The translations under genes were made by a program, and so were the position numbers. This document shows, piece by piece, positions 1-8,498 of a stretch of DNA of 64,000 bases. The stretch comes from Candidatus Saccharibacteria bacterium UBA2951 (GTDB taxonomy: Bacteria > Patescibacteriota > Saccharimonadia > Saccharimonadales > Saccharimonadaceae): NCBI GenBank assembly GCA_002348615.1, contig DEBR01000004.1, positions 1-64,000 on the forward strand, read 5' to 3'. Each line of letters starts with the position of its first letter. Position 1 is the first letter of the stretch. A model generated the notes under the pieces. It was not told where the DNA came from and made no database searches. It saw nothing but the letters and a program-made list of their open reading frames with translations.

Positions 1-61
1 TCTTACGAAGGGACGAATCAGCTTCCGCCTGCGAGACGAACGACCAGCAACAGCTGCGTAG
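1..61 (+). CDS. infA: Translation initiation factor IF-1, 3' end only
   Basis: The frame beginning at base 2 reads LTKGRISFRLRDERPATAA and stops with TAG at 59-61. The KGRIxFR pattern is the final beta strand of the IF-1 OB fold. IF-1 binds the ribosomal A site during initiation. The gene enters the window from the left, so only its last 19 codons are seen. It sits just before rpmJ, the usual order in the alpha operon. The tail after the OB fold is slightly longer and more charged than in E. coli IF-1. Confidence 0.8.
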   Translation, partial: LTKGRISFRLRDERPATAA

Positions 62-108
62 TTCAAAATTAATCAAATTTAACTTAGGAAAGGATTTTTC
101 GATAGCTC

Positions 109-225
109 ATGAAAGTTCGTGCGAGCGTTAAGAAAATCAGTCCCGATGACCAGCTGGTCCGTCGTAAAGGCCGACTACGCGTCATCAACAAGAAGAAACC
201 TAAGAATAAGCAAAGGCAGGGTTAA
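109..225 (+). CDS. rpmJ: 50S ribosomal protein L36, cysteine-free form
   Basis: A 38-residue protein beginning MKVRASVKKISPDDQLVRRK and ending KNKQRQG, which matches L36 along its whole length. The three Cys and one His that normally hold a zinc ion are replaced (Ser-Pro-Asp-Asp and Asn-Lys in their places), so this is a zinc-independent variant. It lies between infA and rpsM, with AGGAAAGG about 15 nt before the ATG. L36 is a small structural protein of the large subunit. Confidence 0.93.
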   Translation: MKVRASVKKISPDDQLVRRKGRLRVINKKKPKNKQRQG

Positions 226-227
226 GC

Positions 228-614
228 ATGGCTCGAATCTCTGGGGTAACCATTCCCGCTGAGAAACAAGTGCACGTGGCTTTGACGTATATTTACGGCA
301 TTGGTCCCAAGCACTCTCGAGACATCCTTGCGGCGGCAAACATTGAGCCGACCACTCGGGTGAAAAATCTCACCGAGGCAGAAGAACAGAAACTTCGTGA
401 AATAATCGACCGCGATTACACGACCGAAGGTGATCTCCAACGTCTCGTAACTAACAACATTAAACGATTGAAAGATGTCGGCGCATACCGCGGGCTCCGT
501 CACAAGGCAGGTTTGCCGGTGAACGGACAACGCACTCGTACGAATGCACGAACTCGTAAGGGTAAGGCTATCGCCGTCGGCGGAACTCAAAAGAAGGCCG
601 CGTCTAAGACGTAG
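228..614 (+). CDS. rpsM: 30S ribosomal protein S13
   Basis: 128 residues with the S13 helix-two-turn-helix region (GIGPKHSRDIL, residues about 25-35) and the C-terminal RTNARTRKG tail that contacts tRNA in the P site. The length is normal for S13. It starts 2 nt after the rpmJ stop, and the AGGCAGG inside the rpmJ end serves as ribosome binding site. It is part of the alpha operon. Confidence 0.98.
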   Translation: MARISGVTIPAEKQVHVALTYIYGIGPKHSRDILAAANIEPTTRVKNLTEAEEQKLREIIDRDYTTEGDLQRLVTNNIKRLKDVGAYRGLRHKAGLPVNGQRTRTNARTRKGKAIAVGGTQKKAASKT

Positions 615-628
615 AAAGGAACTGATAT

Positions 629-1033
629 ATGGCAGAAGCAACCACTACTACCAAGCCTGCTGCTCGTAAGAAGCAGCGTCGATCAGTTCCTGCTGGTCAG
701 ATGCACGTTCAGGCATCATTCAACAACACGATCATTACCTTTACCGACAAAAAGGGTGCCGTTCTGTGCGCCTCTAGCGCCGGTGCCTGCGGTTTCCGCG
801 GCAGCAAGAAGGGTACGGCGTACGCATCACAAGTCGCTGCTGAAAAAGCAGCCGAAATGGTGCAGAGCCTCCACGGCATGAAATCCGTTGACGTGTTCGT
901 AAAAGGTGTCGGCCTGGGCCGTGACGCGGCAATCCGCGCGCTCGGCTCGTTCGACATCACCGTTGAAAGTATTAAAGATGTGACTGGTGTTCCACACGGC
1001 GGCCCACGTCCACGGAAGGCACGGAGGGTCTAG
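629..1033 (+). CDS. rpsK: 30S ribosomal protein S11
   Basis: 134 residues with a basic N-terminal tail followed by the S11 core (QASFNNTIITFTD, GFRGSKKGTAYASQ) and the C-terminal PHGGPRPRKARRV tail. S11 shapes the platform of the small subunit near the Shine-Dalgarno helix. An AGAAAGGAACTG site precedes the ATG. It lies 14 nt after rpsM and 3 nt before rpsD. Confidence 0.98.
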   Translation: MAEATTTTKPAARKKQRRSVPAGQMHVQASFNNTIITFTDKKGAVLCASSAGACGFRGSKKGTAYASQVAAEKAAEMVQSLHGMKSVDVFVKGVGLGRDAAIRALGSFDITVESIKDVTGVPHGGPRPRKARRV

Positions 1034-1036
1034 TAT

Positions 1037-1654
1037 ATGGCACGTGATTCATCACCTATCGTCAAACAGTCTCGCCGTGAGGGCTACGCCCTTCACCCGA
1101 AGGCTCACAAGATCCTTCTGAAGAAGCCGGGTATTCCTGGTCAGCACTCTGGTGGACGCCAAAGCAAACCGAGTCTGTACCAGATTCAATTGCGCGAAAA
1201 GCAAAAGGTTCGCCGTATGTACGGCCTGCTTGAAAAGCAATTCGCCAAGCTGATGAAAGAAGCCAGCCGCCGCCAAGGCCTTGCCGGCGAAAACCTGCTA
1301 CAGCTTCTAGAACTGCGCCTCGACAACGTCGTGTATCGCTCAGGTCTGGCTACGAGCCGCCGTGCAGCACGTCAGTTGGTCGGTCACGGTCACTTCATGC
1401 TGAACGGCCGCCGCGTTGACATTCCGTCAATCCGCGTCAAAGCCGGCGACGTCATCACCGTTCGTGAAAAAAGCACCAAGAGTGGCTACTTCACGGCGAT
1501 TAACGATGTCGTAGCGAACTCTATCCAGGGGCCGCTAAGCTGGTTGAAGAGCGACACGAAGAAGCTCAAAATTGAAGTTACCGGCCTGCCAAAGCGAGAG
1601 GAAGCTGAGGCTGATATTAATGAACAACTAATCGTCGAGTACTACTCGCGCTAA
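1037..1654 (+). CDS. rpsD: 30S ribosomal protein S4
   Basis: 205 residues. The N-terminal S4 domain lacks the zinc cysteines (C-minus form). An S4 RNA-binding fold follows (LELRLDNVVYRSGLATSRRAARQLVGHGHF, about residues 90-120). The C-terminus VEYYSR is typical. S4 nucleates 16S rRNA folding and in many bacteria represses its own operon; whether it does so here cannot be seen. It is followed after 19 nt by rpoA. Confidence 0.98.
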   Translation: MARDSSPIVKQSRREGYALHPKAHKILLKKPGIPGQHSGGRQSKPSLYQIQLREKQKVRRMYGLLEKQFAKLMKEASRRQGLAGENLLQLLELRLDNVVYRSGLATSRRAARQLVGHGHFMLNGRRVDIPSIRVKAGDVITVREKSTKSGYFTAINDVVANSIQGPLSWLKSDTKKLKIEVTGLPKREEAEADINEQLIVEYYSR

Positions 1655-1673
1655 CGTAACTAGGAGAACTACT

Positions 1674-2597
1674 ATGTCAAAAGCTATTTCAAACCCTGCG
1701 CTGGCTGGCATCGATGAGCACTCTAACGTCAGTGCGACCTTCGACGTCGAACCGCTGCACGCCGGTTACGGCAACACGCTCGGCAACAGCCTGCGCCGTG
1801 TCCTGCTTTCAAGCATCCGTGGTGCTGCCATCGTCGCTTTCCGTGTCGAAGGTGCTACCCACGAATTCACGACCGTTCCAGGGGTTAAAGAAGATGTTGT
1901 CGACATCATGCTTAACCTGAAGAACGTCAAAGTAAAGGTTCACACCGACGAGCCTATTGAGCTTCGTCTTGAGAAAAAAGGTGCTGGCCCTGTCACTGCC
2001 GGAGACATCAAATTGTCTGCCGACGTTGAAATTGCCAACCCTGACCAAGTCATTGCGACGATTGACGACCCAAAGAAGTCTTTGGTTATCGACCTCGTCG
2101 TCGAAGCTGGTCGCGGTTACCGAACCATCGAAGAATCATCTAACACCCGTGTTCACAGTGACATGATTGCCCTCGATGCCGTCTTCAGCCCGGTACTGCG
2201 TGTCCGCTACAAAGTTGACCCGACCCGCGTCGGTCAAGAAACCAACCTGGACAAGCTTCGCCTTACCATCGACACCGACGGTACGGTTACCCCTAAGGAA
2301 GCTTTCGAGGAAGCTGCCGCGATCCTGGTTAACCAATACACCGCACTTGCCGGTTCGACTACCGTTGAAGCCGCTCCTGCGCTTGGTCAAGGCAGCGAAG
2401 ACGACACCAGCGAGCTGAACACTCCGATTGAAGAACTGAACCTAAGCGCCCGCACCGCGAACGCCCTGGTCAATAACGATATCCGCACCGTTCACGACTT
2501 GGTCACACTGACCGAGCAGGACCTTCGCGAACTGAAGGGCTTCGGCTCTAAGGCGCTCGACGAGGTCAAAGACAAGCTAGCGGAGCTGGAGTTATAG
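1674..2597 (+). CDS. rpoA: DNA-directed RNA polymerase subunit alpha
   Basis: 307 residues. The N-terminal dimerisation domain carries the classic LGNSLRRVLLSS motif (about residues 36-47). The C-terminal domain (from about residue 245) has LNLSARTANALVNNDIRTVHDL and LKGFGSKALDEVKDKL, the helix-hairpin-helix part that contacts upstream promoter DNA. The protein is complete and of normal length. An AGGAG site lies 7 nt before the ATG. It belongs to the ribosomal operon. Confidence 0.98.
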   Translation: MSKAISNPALAGIDEHSNVSATFDVEPLHAGYGNTLGNSLRRVLLSSIRGAAIVAFRVEGATHEFTTVPGVKEDVVDIMLNLKNVKVKVHTDEPIELRLEKKGAGPVTAGDIKLSADVEIANPDQVIATIDDPKKSLVIDLVVEAGRGYRTIEESSNTRVHSDMIALDAVFSPVLRVRYKVDPTRVGQETNLDKLRLTIDTDGTVTPKEAFEEAAAILVNQYTALAGSTTVEAAPALGQGSEDDTSELNTPIEELNLSARTANALVNNDIRTVHDLVTLTEQDLRELKGFGSKALDEVKDKLAELEL

Positions 2598-2600
2598 TCT

Positions 2601-2987
2601 ATGCATCGACACGGTTATAAAGGACGAAAGTTCGGCCGCGAACGCGACCAACGCCGCGCGCTCATGAAAGGCCTGGCAACCAGTCTGGTTGAACACGGTA
2701 AGATTGAGACGACGCTTCCTAAGGCGAAAGAGCTTGTCCGATACATTGAAAAGTTAATTACCAAGGCTAAGCGCGGCGACCTCGCGTCACGTCGTATGGT
2801 TATCGCTGGTCTGAACACCCAAGCAGCCGCTTTCAAACTGGTCGACGAAGTCGCGCCACAACTGAAAGGCCGCACTTCTGGCCATGTCCGCGTCAAGCGA
2901 ACCCGCGTACGCTTAGGTGACGGTGCCGAAATGGCAACCATCAGCTTCGTCGACGAACTTAAGCCGGTAGCAAAGGAGAGCAAGTAA
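2601..2987 (+). CDS. rplQ: 50S ribosomal protein L17
   Basis: 128 residues beginning MHRHGYKGRKFGRERDQRRAL, the signature of L17, and containing the conserved LATSLVEHGKIETTLPKAKE segment. L17 lies near the peptide exit tunnel. Its TAA overlaps the ATG of rplM by one base, so the two are translationally coupled. Confidence 0.98.
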   Translation: MHRHGYKGRKFGRERDQRRALMKGLATSLVEHGKIETTLPKAKELVRYIEKLITKAKRGDLASRRMVIAGLNTQAAAFKLVDEVAPQLKGRTSGHVRVKRTRVRLGDGAEMATISFVDELKPVAKESK

Positions 2988-3418
2988 TGAAGACTTATTC
3001 TCAAAAACCGACCGAAGTTTCTCGCCGCTGGATTCTGATCGACGCCAAAGACGCCCCCTTGGGACGCTTGTCGACTGAAATCGCGAAGTACCTGATCGGT
3101 AAGTACAAGCCGAGCTACACCCCGCACGTTGACGGTGGCGATTACGTCGTCGTTATCAACGCTAGCGAAACCGTAGTAACCGGTAACAAAGAAGAAGCTA
3201 AGATTTACTACCGCCACAGTGGTTTCCCAGGCGGTATCAAGGACGCAACCCTGAAGGAAGTCCGTGAAAAGTTCCCTGAACGAATCATTGAGAACGCCGT
3301 CAAGGGTATGCTGCCGAAGAACAAGCTGTCGGCAGACCGCATGCAGCGCCTGAAGGTATTTGCAGGCAGCGAGCATGCCCACACCGCACAAACCCCTGAG
3401 AAAGTAGAGGTTAAATAA
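2987..3418 (+). CDS. rplM: 50S ribosomal protein L13
   Basis: 143 residues with RRWILIDAKDAPLGRLSTEIA near the N-terminus and the downstream KYKPSYTPHVDGGDYVVVINA and VKGMLPKNKL motifs of L13. It is an early assembly protein of the 50S subunit. It is coupled to rplQ by a 1-nt stop/start overlap and followed by rpsI, the usual L13-S9 pair. Confidence 0.98.
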   Translation: MKTYSQKPTEVSRRWILIDAKDAPLGRLSTEIAKYLIGKYKPSYTPHVDGGDYVVVINASETVVTGNKEEAKIYYRHSGFPGGIKDATLKEVREKFPERIIENAVKGMLPKNKLSADRMQRLKVFAGSEHAHTAQTPEKVEVK

Positions 3419-3419
3419 T

Positions 3420-3818
3420 ATGGCTGATGCTAAATATGCCTACGGTCTTGGCCGTCGAAAAGCCGCCACAGCACGTGCCCGCCTATACAAAGGTAAAGGC
3501 AACGTAACGATCAACGACAAGCCGGCAGCTGAATACCTGAGTGGTAACAGCACCATGCTCGCCGAAGTCACTGACCCGTTAGCACTCGTCAACAAGCAAA
3601 AAGACTTTGACGTCACTATCCGCGTCAGCGGTGGTGGACTGGCAGGTCAGGTAGACGCGATCAAGCTGGCGATTGCCAAGGCTTTGACCGTCGAACACGG
3701 TGACCTACGTTCAACCCTGAAGAAGGCTGAATTCCTGAAGCGTGACCCACGCGAAAAGGAACGCAAAAAGTACGGTCTTCGTTCTGCGCGTAAGCGTGAA
3801 CAGTACTCAAAGCGTTAG
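3420..3818 (+). CDS. rpsI: 30S ribosomal protein S9
   Basis: 132 residues with YGLGRRKAATARARL at the N-terminus and the C-terminal KYGLRSARKREQYSKR tail whose last basic residues reach the P-site tRNA. It begins 1 nt after rplM and is the last gene of the operon; an intrinsic terminator follows. Confidence 0.98.
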   Translation: MADAKYAYGLGRRKAATARARLYKGKGNVTINDKPAAEYLSGNSTMLAEVTDPLALVNKQKDFDVTIRVSGGGLAGQVDAIKLAIAKALTVEHGDLRSTLKKAEFLKRDPREKERKKYGLRSARKREQYSKR

Positions 3819-3836
3819 TCTAGACGCTACGTACAA

Positions 3837-3866
3837 TAAAAACACCTCTACAAAGGGGTGTTTTTA
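3837..3866 (+). terminator. Intrinsic terminator of the alpha ribosomal operon
   Basis: AAAAACACCT, a short loop and AGGGGTGTTTTT form a stem directly followed by a run of T, 20 nt after the rpsI stop. Confidence 0.85.
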
Positions 3867-3884
3867 TATGAGAAGATAGAAACG

Positions 3885-4712
3885 ATGTTAGATGAGTTAA
3901 TCCATCGACGGTTCCATGTACCCTATACGCTGAATGTCGAGGAGCTACGTTCGCCTAAGAAACCGCGAATGACCGTTGTCATGTTACATGGCATCGGAAG
4001 CTCCACACTGATGTGGCAAAAAGTATCTGCCGAACTACCTTCCGACGTACGTGTCCTAGCAATAGACTTACTTGGGTTTGGTAAATCGCCTAAGCCGACA
4101 TGGGCCACATATGACGTTGCCACACAGGTAAAGAGTGTCGTCAAAACGATGGTTCTTAATCGCGTGCCGTTAAAAAGCGTATTGGTGGGACATTCACTTG
4201 GTGCGCTCGTGGCCACAGAGGTCGCCGATATGATTCCAGCGTATGTTTCCGAATTACTCCTCATCAGCCCACCGATTTATCGTCCATCAAAAGGCAAAGG
4301 AATCGCCACCCAGCGCGAAGACGTACTTCGAGGTATATATAAGATAATGCACCGCTACCCTAAGAATGCCAAAAGAGCGCTCCTGTTAGCGCGGCGGTAC
4401 TACGCGAAGCGTTCAGGCATCAATATTTCGCCCGAGCTCAACATCGACACCTTCTTAACGACTCTTCATGCCTCGATCGTTAATCAGAAGGCTGTTGAGC
4501 ACCGTTTGTCTCAGCTCACCATTCCGGTCACCATACTGAGCGGCAGTCGGGACCCGTTGGTGGTAGGTAAGAATCTTCAGGATATTGCCCGTTCCAACGA
4601 ACGAATCCATCATATTATTATCAAAAGAGCAGGGCACAACGTGGTCAAAGTCATGAGAAGTGCCGTGGTTGAGCAGCTTCAAGCCATAACGACACCATCA
4701 AAAAGCGTATAA
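3885..4712 (+). CDS. Alpha/beta-hydrolase fold protein
   Basis: 275 residues of an alpha/beta hydrolase. It has an HGIGSS oxyanion region (about residues 36-41), a GHSLGA nucleophile elbow (Ser about residue 106), Asp in SGSRDPLV and a final His in RAGHNVV, so a complete Ser-Asp-His triad. It is a single cytosolic domain without a signal peptide. The substrate is unknown; lipase, esterase or C-C hydrolase roles are all possible. A longer reading from a GTG at 3858 would begin inside the upstream terminator, so the ATG at 3885 is preferred. trpS follows after 34 nt. Confidence 0.8.
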   Translation: MLDELIHRRFHVPYTLNVEELRSPKKPRMTVVMLHGIGSSTLMWQKVSAELPSDVRVLAIDLLGFGKSPKPTWATYDVATQVKSVVKTMVLNRVPLKSVLVGHSLGALVATEVADMIPAYVSELLLISPPIYRPSKGKGIATQREDVLRGIYKIMHRYPKNAKRALLLARRYYAKRSGINISPELNIDTFLTTLHASIVNQKAVEHRLSQLTIPVTILSGSRDPLVVGKNLQDIARSNERIHHIIIKRAGHNVVKVMRSAVVEQLQAITTPSKSV

Positions 4713-4733
4713 ATACTATATTTAAGGATAAGG

Positions 4734-4739
4734 TATACT
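4734..4739 (+). promoter_or_regulatory. -10 box of trpS (leaderless layout)
   Basis: TATACT ends 7 nt before the trpS ATG, so transcription would start at or next to the start codon. Confidence 0.6.
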
Positions 4740-4746
4740 GAATGTA

Positions 4747-5778
4747 ATGACTAAACCTGTTATTCTGACCGGCCTTCGCGCCAATAACGACCTGACGCTT
4801 GGCAACTATTTTGGCGGGATGCTGCCAATCATTGATACGGCGAAGACACGCTCTGATGAATATCAGATCAATATGTTCATTCCGGACCTACATAGTTTCA
4901 CTACCCCGACTGACCACTCACAGTTATATGAGCAGATTTTACAGACTGCAAAGCTGTTCGTAGCCGCCGGATTGCCAATCGATAACGAGAACATTCATTT
5001 GTATCGGCAAAGCCATGTATCCGCACATAGCGAGCTGACATGGATCCTGGATTGCTTTACCGGCTTTGGACAAATGAGCCGAATGACACAGTTTAAGGAC
5101 AAATCTTCTGACAAAGATGACGTGAGCGTCGGCCTATTTAACTATCCGGTACTCATGGCAGCCGATATTCTGCTATATGGCGCAAGATACGTGCCTGTCG
5201 GCGACGATCAGACCCAACACCTTGAATTTACCCGCGACATTGCAGAGCGTATGAATACACGGTTCGGTAATCTATTTACCGTGCCGGAACCTGTCAAAAA
5301 GCAGCACGCTTTCTTTGGGAACGACCAAGGGCTACGTATTATGGACCTCGTCGACCCGACGAGAAAGATGAGTAAATCTGCTAATAGTGAAAAAGGCGTC
5401 ATATTCTTAAGTGATGACCCTTCGGCCGCGGCAAAGAAAGTCATGGGCGCGACTACCGATGACAAAGCGTTCGTCGCCTTTGATCCGTTGGAACAGCCTG
5501 GAATCAGCAACCTATTGCAAATCAGTGCGCTTCTTGCAGGCGAACCGCTCGAAACAGTCATTGAACGACATGCCGGTCAAACACGATACGGTGATTTCAA
5601 GAGTGAAGTCGCAACACAGGTAAACGATTTCTTAATTCGTTTCCAGACCAGTCTTGCGAACGTGGATGAAGCTACCGTTATTAAGAAACTCGAACAGTCC
5701 GAAGCCGCCATGAATATTCAGGCGGGCGAAACGCTCTACAAAGTCCAACAAGCGGTTGGTCTGCGACCGAAGGCTTAG
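4747..5778 (+). CDS. trpS: Tryptophan--tRNA ligase
   Basis: 343 residues of class I aminoacyl-tRNA synthetase. The HIGH-like signature is TLGNYFGG (residues 17-24) and the KMSKS loop is at 207-211. Length and order fit bacterial TrpS. It charges tRNA-Trp, whose gene is at 14937-15011. It heads a unit with the pseudouridine synthase (4 nt downstream) and the delta-prime-like gene. Confidence 0.95.
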   Translation: MTKPVILTGLRANNDLTLGNYFGGMLPIIDTAKTRSDEYQINMFIPDLHSFTTPTDHSQLYEQILQTAKLFVAAGLPIDNENIHLYRQSHVSAHSELTWILDCFTGFGQMSRMTQFKDKSSDKDDVSVGLFNYPVLMAADILLYGARYVPVGDDQTQHLEFTRDIAERMNTRFGNLFTVPEPVKKQHAFFGNDQGLRIMDLVDPTRKMSKSANSEKGVIFLSDDPSAAAKKVMGATTDDKAFVAFDPLEQPGISNLLQISALLAGEPLETVIERHAGQTRYGDFKSEVATQVNDFLIRFQTSLANVDEATVIKKLEQSEAAMNIQAGETLYKVQQAVGLRPKA

Positions 5779-5781
5779 CTC

Positions 5782-6609
5782 ATGCGACTCGACGCATATG
5801 TCGCCCAGTACTGGCCGGAGCAGTCACGTTCCACATGGCAAAAGCTGATCGAAGCCGGCCACGTGACAGTGAATGGTCAGGTAGTTACCTCTGTAAAATA
5901 CGATCTTGGTGAAGATGATTATGTCAGCGTCAAACAACCGGAAGCTCCTGACCACTCCGATAAAACGCTCCCGATAATCTATGAAGACGAGAACGTTATC
6001 GTTATTAGTAAGCCCGTTGGTGTTCTCACGCACAGCAAAGGCGCCTTGAACGACGAGTTTACAGTGGCGGAATTCGTACGATCAAAAACAACCTATAAAT
6101 CGGATACGAACCGTCCTGGAATCGTACACCGATTGGATCGTGCGACTTCGGGTGTACTGCTCTGCGTCAAGAACGACGAAGCCGCGAGTTATATATCGAA
6201 ACAATTCTCACAACGAACCCTAAAAAAGCGCTATGCTGCCGTTACTAGCGGTGTCCCGGTTCAGCAGGAAGCCGTGATCGACCTTCCTATTGGTCGAAAT
6301 CCGAACGTTCCAAGTACGTTCAGGGTCGATGCCGGTGGTAAACCCGCCCAAACTTACTATGTGGTAGCGGAACATTCCGACAAACATACGCTTATACGCC
6401 TGGAGCCGAAAACGGGCCGTACGCATCAATTACGTGTCCACTTGGCATACATTCAATGTCCTATCGTAGGTGATGAAGTGTATGGCACCGAAAAAGCAGA
6501 CCGCATGTACCTACACGCGGAACAACTTGAGGTTACCCTGCCTGGCGGCGTTCGAAAAACCTTTACTGCAGAGATTCCGGCCGAATTCAGACGAAAGGCG
6601 AGCGAATGA
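5782..6609 (+). CDS. RluA/RluD family pseudouridine synthase
   Basis: 275 residues. An N-terminal S4 RNA-binding domain (residues 1-55, RLDAYVAQYWPEQSRSTWQKLI) precedes a catalytic domain with HRLDRATSG, in which Asp119 is the nucleophile, and the KTGRTHQLRVHL motif. The S4 plus catalytic layout is that of RluD, which modifies helix 69 of 23S rRNA, but the exact target cannot be read here. The stop overlaps the next gene as ATGA. Confidence 0.9.
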   Translation: MRLDAYVAQYWPEQSRSTWQKLIEAGHVTVNGQVVTSVKYDLGEDDYVSVKQPEAPDHSDKTLPIIYEDENVIVISKPVGVLTHSKGALNDEFTVAEFVRSKTTYKSDTNRPGIVHRLDRATSGVLLCVKNDEAASYISKQFSQRTLKKRYAAVTSGVPVQQEAVIDLPIGRNPNVPSTFRVDAGGKPAQTYYVVAEHSDKHTLIRLEPKTGRTHQLRVHLAYIQCPIVGDEVYGTEKADRMYLHAEQLEVTLPGGVRKTFTAEIPAEFRRKASE

Positions 6610-7430
6610 AACTATATCTAAGCGACGTCACACGTAAATTCGTCGAAGATTTTAGTCAGTCGCTCCCGCACGCAGTCTTACTTACTGGATCAGTCGGTGT
6701 AGGACTGGGCGCTCTTGCCAAGCACCTGACGGATTCGAACGGCACTCTACTTGTGAGCGTCGCACCCGAGGTCAAACGGACAGGTTCTTTGGCTGCAATT
6801 TCGATTGAACGCATTCGCGAACTGTATACCGAAACCCGTTCACGCCAAAATACGCCGAGTTTCGTTATTATCGACGATGCCGATGCTATGACCACGGCAG
6901 CGCAAAACTCTTTGCTGAAACTGCTCGAGGAACCGAACGAATCGATTCATTTCATATTGACGTCACATTCTCCAGATCGGCTCCTCCCGACTATCCGTTC
7001 CAGGGTCAGGACATTGGCCGTACCGCCACTTACAACGCTGGAAAGCCGTCGGTTGCTCCACTCTATTGGCATAAAAGACGAGTTGGCGGAGCAGCGGCTG
7101 CTATTCGTTGCCGATGGACTACCGGCCGAATTGAAGCGCCTGGCTGAGACCGATAGTGATTTCAAGGAACTGTCAGAACGGGTGAATAAGGCGCGGCGAT
7201 TGATTGAAGGTAGTACCTATAGCCGTCTGGCTGCAGTACAATCCCTGTCGGAAGATCGCGCGGCAACGCTGAAAGTCATAGAAACGGTCATATTATTGCT
7301 ACGTAGGTCATTAGCTAACAATCCAGACCAAGCCACCCTTCAGTTTATTGACCGATTACTTAGTGCTTCGGAGTCCATTCGCGCCAATGGTCACGTGCGG
7401 CTTCATCTAGCGGCCGCAGTGGTGAATTAA
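6606..7430 (+). CDS. DNA polymerase III delta-prime-like clamp-loader subunit
   Basis: 274 residues of AAA+ fold. The P-loop position reads GSVGVGLGAL, lacking the GKT lysine, as in delta prime, which does not hydrolyse ATP. The DDADAMTTAAQNSLLKLLEEP segment and an SRV/SRVRTL element follow, as in HolB and DnaX proteins. It would partner DnaX (36064-37479) in loading the sliding clamp. It contains no cysteine, so the zinc module of delta prime is absent. It overlaps the preceding gene by 4 nt. Confidence 0.8.
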   Translation: MKLYLSDVTRKFVEDFSQSLPHAVLLTGSVGVGLGALAKHLTDSNGTLLVSVAPEVKRTGSLAAISIERIRELYTETRSRQNTPSFVIIDDADAMTTAAQNSLLKLLEEPNESIHFILTSHSPDRLLPTIRSRVRTLAVPPLTTLESRRLLHSIGIKDELAEQRLLFVADGLPAELKRLAETDSDFKELSERVNKARRLIEGSTYSRLAAVQSLSEDRAATLKVIETVILLLRRSLANNPDQATLQFIDRLLSASESIRANGHVRLHLAAAVVN

Positions 7431-7433
7431 TGG

Positions 7434-7439
7434 TATAAT
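7434..7439 (+). promoter_or_regulatory. -10 box of the TPR gene
   Basis: TATAAT ends 9 nt before the ATG at 7449. Confidence 0.6.
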
Positions 7440-7448
7440 TGAGTAACA

Positions 7449-8102
7449 ATGCTAGGACTTGTTCTTCTTGCACTTATTGCAGCGTGGGCTCTCTATCAAC
7501 GTCAAACGATAGCCGAGGTCACACTTGAGCTCCCTTCACGGCTGACTGATAAATTGGACCGTTTGTGGGACATTGCCCAAGAAAGCTTGCGCGATAAGAA
7601 ATACCTTCGTGCCGAAAAAGCTCTGCTGACGATTCTTCGTGTCGACGAGCGGAACGCCACTGCGTACAACCGGCTAGGCATCCTTTATTCAAAGCAGCAG
7701 GCGTTCCAAGACGCCATTGAATGCTTTGAGATCGCCCAAAGCCTTGAACCGAGCGCGTCAAGCCTGCATAACGTTGGACTGATTTACTACGAAACCGAGC
7801 AATACGACAAAGCGGCGCTGGCATTCGAGCAAGCGCTTGGCATGGAGGAAGACTTAGCCGCGCGTCATATCGCCTACGCCAAAGTGCAAGAGAAGCTTGG
7901 AAATAACAAACGTATGATTACAGCGTTGGAACGGGCGGTCGAACTTGAAAAGAACCCGCAGACGCTTACTATTTTGGCGGACGCTTATGACAGAGCTGGA
8001 CAATCCGAGCTATCTGCCGACCTTCGCGAGCAGGCAGCAAAGCTTATCGTTCCTGAAGGGCAGCCAAAACGGGTTAAACAACCACGTCGCGTCGTAATGT
8101 AA
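7449..8102 (+). CDS. TPR-repeat protein with N-terminal membrane anchor
   Basis: 217 residues. A single hydrophobic segment (residues 1-15, LGLVLLALIAAWALY) is followed by tetratricopeptide repeats with the typical A..Y..LG.....Q..A pattern (for example YNRLGILYSKQQAFQDAIECF and HNVGLIYYETEQYDKAALAF). The C-terminus is basic. TPR domains bind other proteins. The likely topology is a membrane-anchored cytosolic scaffold. The partner is not identifiable. Confidence 0.8.
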   Translation: MLGLVLLALIAAWALYQRQTIAEVTLELPSRLTDKLDRLWDIAQESLRDKKYLRAEKALLTILRVDERNATAYNRLGILYSKQQAFQDAIECFEIAQSLEPSASSLHNVGLIYYETEQYDKAALAFEQALGMEEDLAARHIAYAKVQEKLGNNKRMITALERAVELEKNPQTLTILADAYDRAGQSELSADLREQAAKLIVPEGQPKRVKQPRRVVM

Positions 8103-8142
8103 CCTTGAAACAACAGGTTTACTAAGGTAAAATAGCCTTTGT

Positions 8143-8219
8143 GCCGCTTTAGCTCAGTTGGTTAGAGCAACTGTTTTGTAAACAGTAGGTCCTCGGTTCG
8201 AGTCCGAGAAGCGGCTCCA
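8143..8219 (+). tRNA. tRNA-Thr (anticodon TGT)
   Basis: The acceptor stem GCCGCTT/AAGCGGC is complete, the anticodon stem ACTGT/ACAGT encloses the loop TTTGTAA (anticodon TGT), the T-arm is CTCGGTTCGAGTCCGAG, and the 3' CCA is encoded. A -10-like TAAAAT lies just upstream. Confidence 0.95.
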
Positions 8220-8237
8220 TATTAACAACCAGGATAT

Positions 8238-8322
8238 GCCGGAGTCGTCTAGTGGCAATGACAGGAGACTGTAAATCTCCCGCTTTTTAGCTTCGTAGGT
8301 TCGAGTCCTACCTCCGGTACCA
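8238..8322 (+). tRNA. tRNA-Tyr (anticodon GTA)
   Basis: The acceptor stem is GCCGGAG/CTCCGGT. The anticodon stem GGAGA/TCTCC holds the loop CTGTAAA (GTA). A long variable arm of class II type (CGCTTTTTAGCTTCG region) precedes the T-arm. The 3' CCA is encoded. Confidence 0.93.
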
Positions 8323-8342
8323 TTTTTTTTGCTTACGGACAC

Positions 8343-8418
8343 GCCGTCGTAGCTCAGTTGGTAGAGCGCATCCATGGTAAGGATGAGGTCTCGGGTTCAA
8401 GCCCCGACGATGGCTCCA
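8343..8418 (+). tRNA. tRNA-Thr (anticodon GGT)
   Basis: The acceptor stem is GCCGTCG/CGATGGC, the anticodon stem CATCC/GGATG holds the loop ATGGTAA (GGT), and the 3' CCA is encoded. It is the third of a tRNA cluster that leads into rpmG. Confidence 0.94.
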
Positions 8419-8455
8419 TTTTTATGCACCACTAGCATAATTACAGGAATTGTGC

Positions 8456-8461
8456 TATAAT
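8456..8461 (+). promoter_or_regulatory. -10 box of rpmG
   Basis: TATAAT preceded by TGTGC, 37 nt before the rpmG ATG, leaving a short leader with AGAGAG as ribosome binding site. Confidence 0.6.
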
Positions 8462-8498
8462 GATATGTAATTAAGGTAATAAATCTAAAGAGAGCGAA

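Noticed and set aside
2615..3391. 258-residue minus-strand frame opposite rplQ-rplM
   Set aside because: It is a shadow of two highly conserved ribosomal genes with strong codon bias, and shows no protein family signature.
3858..3884. GTG start of the alpha/beta-hydrolase
   Set aside because: It falls within the terminator stem of the ribosomal operon; the ATG at 3885 is more plausible.
8154..8375. 73-residue minus-strand frame (SRFSDSNRGPTVYK)
   Set aside because: It lies antisense across the tRNA-Thr and tRNA-Tyr genes; the DSNRG-like string is the well-known artefact of translating the complement of a tRNA T-arm.
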